This document shows positions 14,020 through 14,163 of a DNA stretch of 14,163 nucleotides, piece by piece. Origin of the DNA: Hippea sp964442345 (GTDB taxonomy: Bacteria > Campylobacterota_A > Desulfurellia > Desulfurellales > Hippeaceae); NCBI GenBank assembly GCA_964442345.1, contig CAYTZD010000043.1:1-14163 (forward strand). The letters run 5' to 3'. The position numbers and the translations under genes are program-made. Each line of letters begins with the position of its first letter. The stretch's first letter is position 1. The notes under the pieces are model-generated. The model did no database searches. It was not told the origin of the DNA and saw only the letters and a list, made by a program, of their open reading frames with translations.

Positions 14020-14044
14020 GCCCCCTGACTTTAGGGGGCTTTTT
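14020..14044 (+). terminator. Rho-independent terminator after hcp
   Basis: GCCCCCT (14020-14026) pairs perfectly with AGGGGGC (14033-14039) around a 6-nt loop GACTTT and is followed by T5 (14040-14044). A 7-bp GC-rich stem plus a U tract 9 nt after the hcp stop codon is a textbook intrinsic terminator, and it shows that hcp is a single-gene transcript. Confidence 0.95.
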
Positions 14045-14163
14045 CAAATCGATAATCGCAGCAAGTTAAAGATATAGATGTTGGATTTTAAAGTCTAAAG
14101 ATAAACACAAAGCCACTCTCTAACAATCTAATAAATACTTTGCATTCCGATACATTTTTCTAT
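14045..14163. other. Downstream stretch with no recognisable feature
   Basis: About 120 bp of AT-rich sequence after the hcp terminator. Minus-strand frames are closed within a few dozen codons by TAG or TAA. I see no tRNA, repeat or clear promoter here. Confidence 0.6.

Noticed and set aside
1..14163. CRISPR arrays, insertion sequences, toxin-antitoxin or phage-defence genes
   Set aside because: No regularly spaced direct repeats, no transposase-like frames and no terminal inverted repeats were seen in the window.

Overview
The window is AT-rich, densely packed bacterial DNA from what looks like a Gram-negative strict anaerobe. Gram-negative: an LPS heptose epimerase (hldD) and an envelope-bridge operon of YdbH/YdbL type. 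Anaerobe: a class I hybrid cluster protein (Hcp) with a Cx2Cx8Cx5C cluster motif. The DHH-CBS-nucleotidyltransferase fusion, short RecO and lysine-rich proteins fit a Desulfurella/Hippea-like lineage (Desulfurellales), with Aquificota or Desulfobacterota as alternatives. That placement is inference from gene types, not a database match.

Layout. (1) 1-4390, minus strand: an overlapping operon queE - queC - tRNA nucleotidyltransferase (DHH-CBS fusion) - nucleoside deaminase (3' end cut by the window edge). It combines 7-deazaguanine synthesis and tRNA 3'-end maintenance. (2) 4498-6387, plus strand: a membrane Cache-HAMP-GAF-like-GGDEF diguanylate cyclase with a cysteine-rich cytoplasmic sensor segment. 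(3) 6381-7405, minus: recO-dtd, divergent from hldD (7461-8399, plus). (4) 8405-8935, plus: a near-consensus promoter, tRNA-Ala(GGC) with encoded CCA, and a small YkvA/DUF1232 membrane protein whose Shine-Dalgarno begins 2 nt after the CCA. (5) 8939-12313, minus: a translationally coupled operon of a cysteine-free Crp/Fnr regulator, a YdbH-like AsmA-type protein broken into two frames at an A9 run, and a YdbL/DUF1318 lipoprotein. (6) 12388-14010, plus: hcp, divergent from the regulator, followed by a clear intrinsic terminator. The last ~120 bp hold nothing recognisable.

The most interesting block is 8939-14010. An FNR-type box (TTGACCTAAATCAA) lies between the regulator and hcp, about 41 bp upstream of the inferred hcp start site. 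The regulator carries the E-x2-S-R recognition helix expected to read TTGA half-sites. The regulator is the first gene of an operon for an intermembrane (phospholipid-bridge type) system, so nitrosative-stress control and outer-membrane lipid homeostasis may be wired together. The YdbH-like gene needs a -1 shift, or one extra A in the mRNA, at an A9 run to give a roughly 730-residue protein. This is either slippage-dependent expression or a single-base indel.

Several gene starts were moved downstream of the longest open frame on promoter and ribosome-site evidence (diguanylate cyclase, hldD, DUF1232, hcp). Two operon-leading genes (queE, recO) lack a Shine-Dalgarno and have a promoter -10 only 5-8 nt from the ATG, suggesting leaderless mRNAs.
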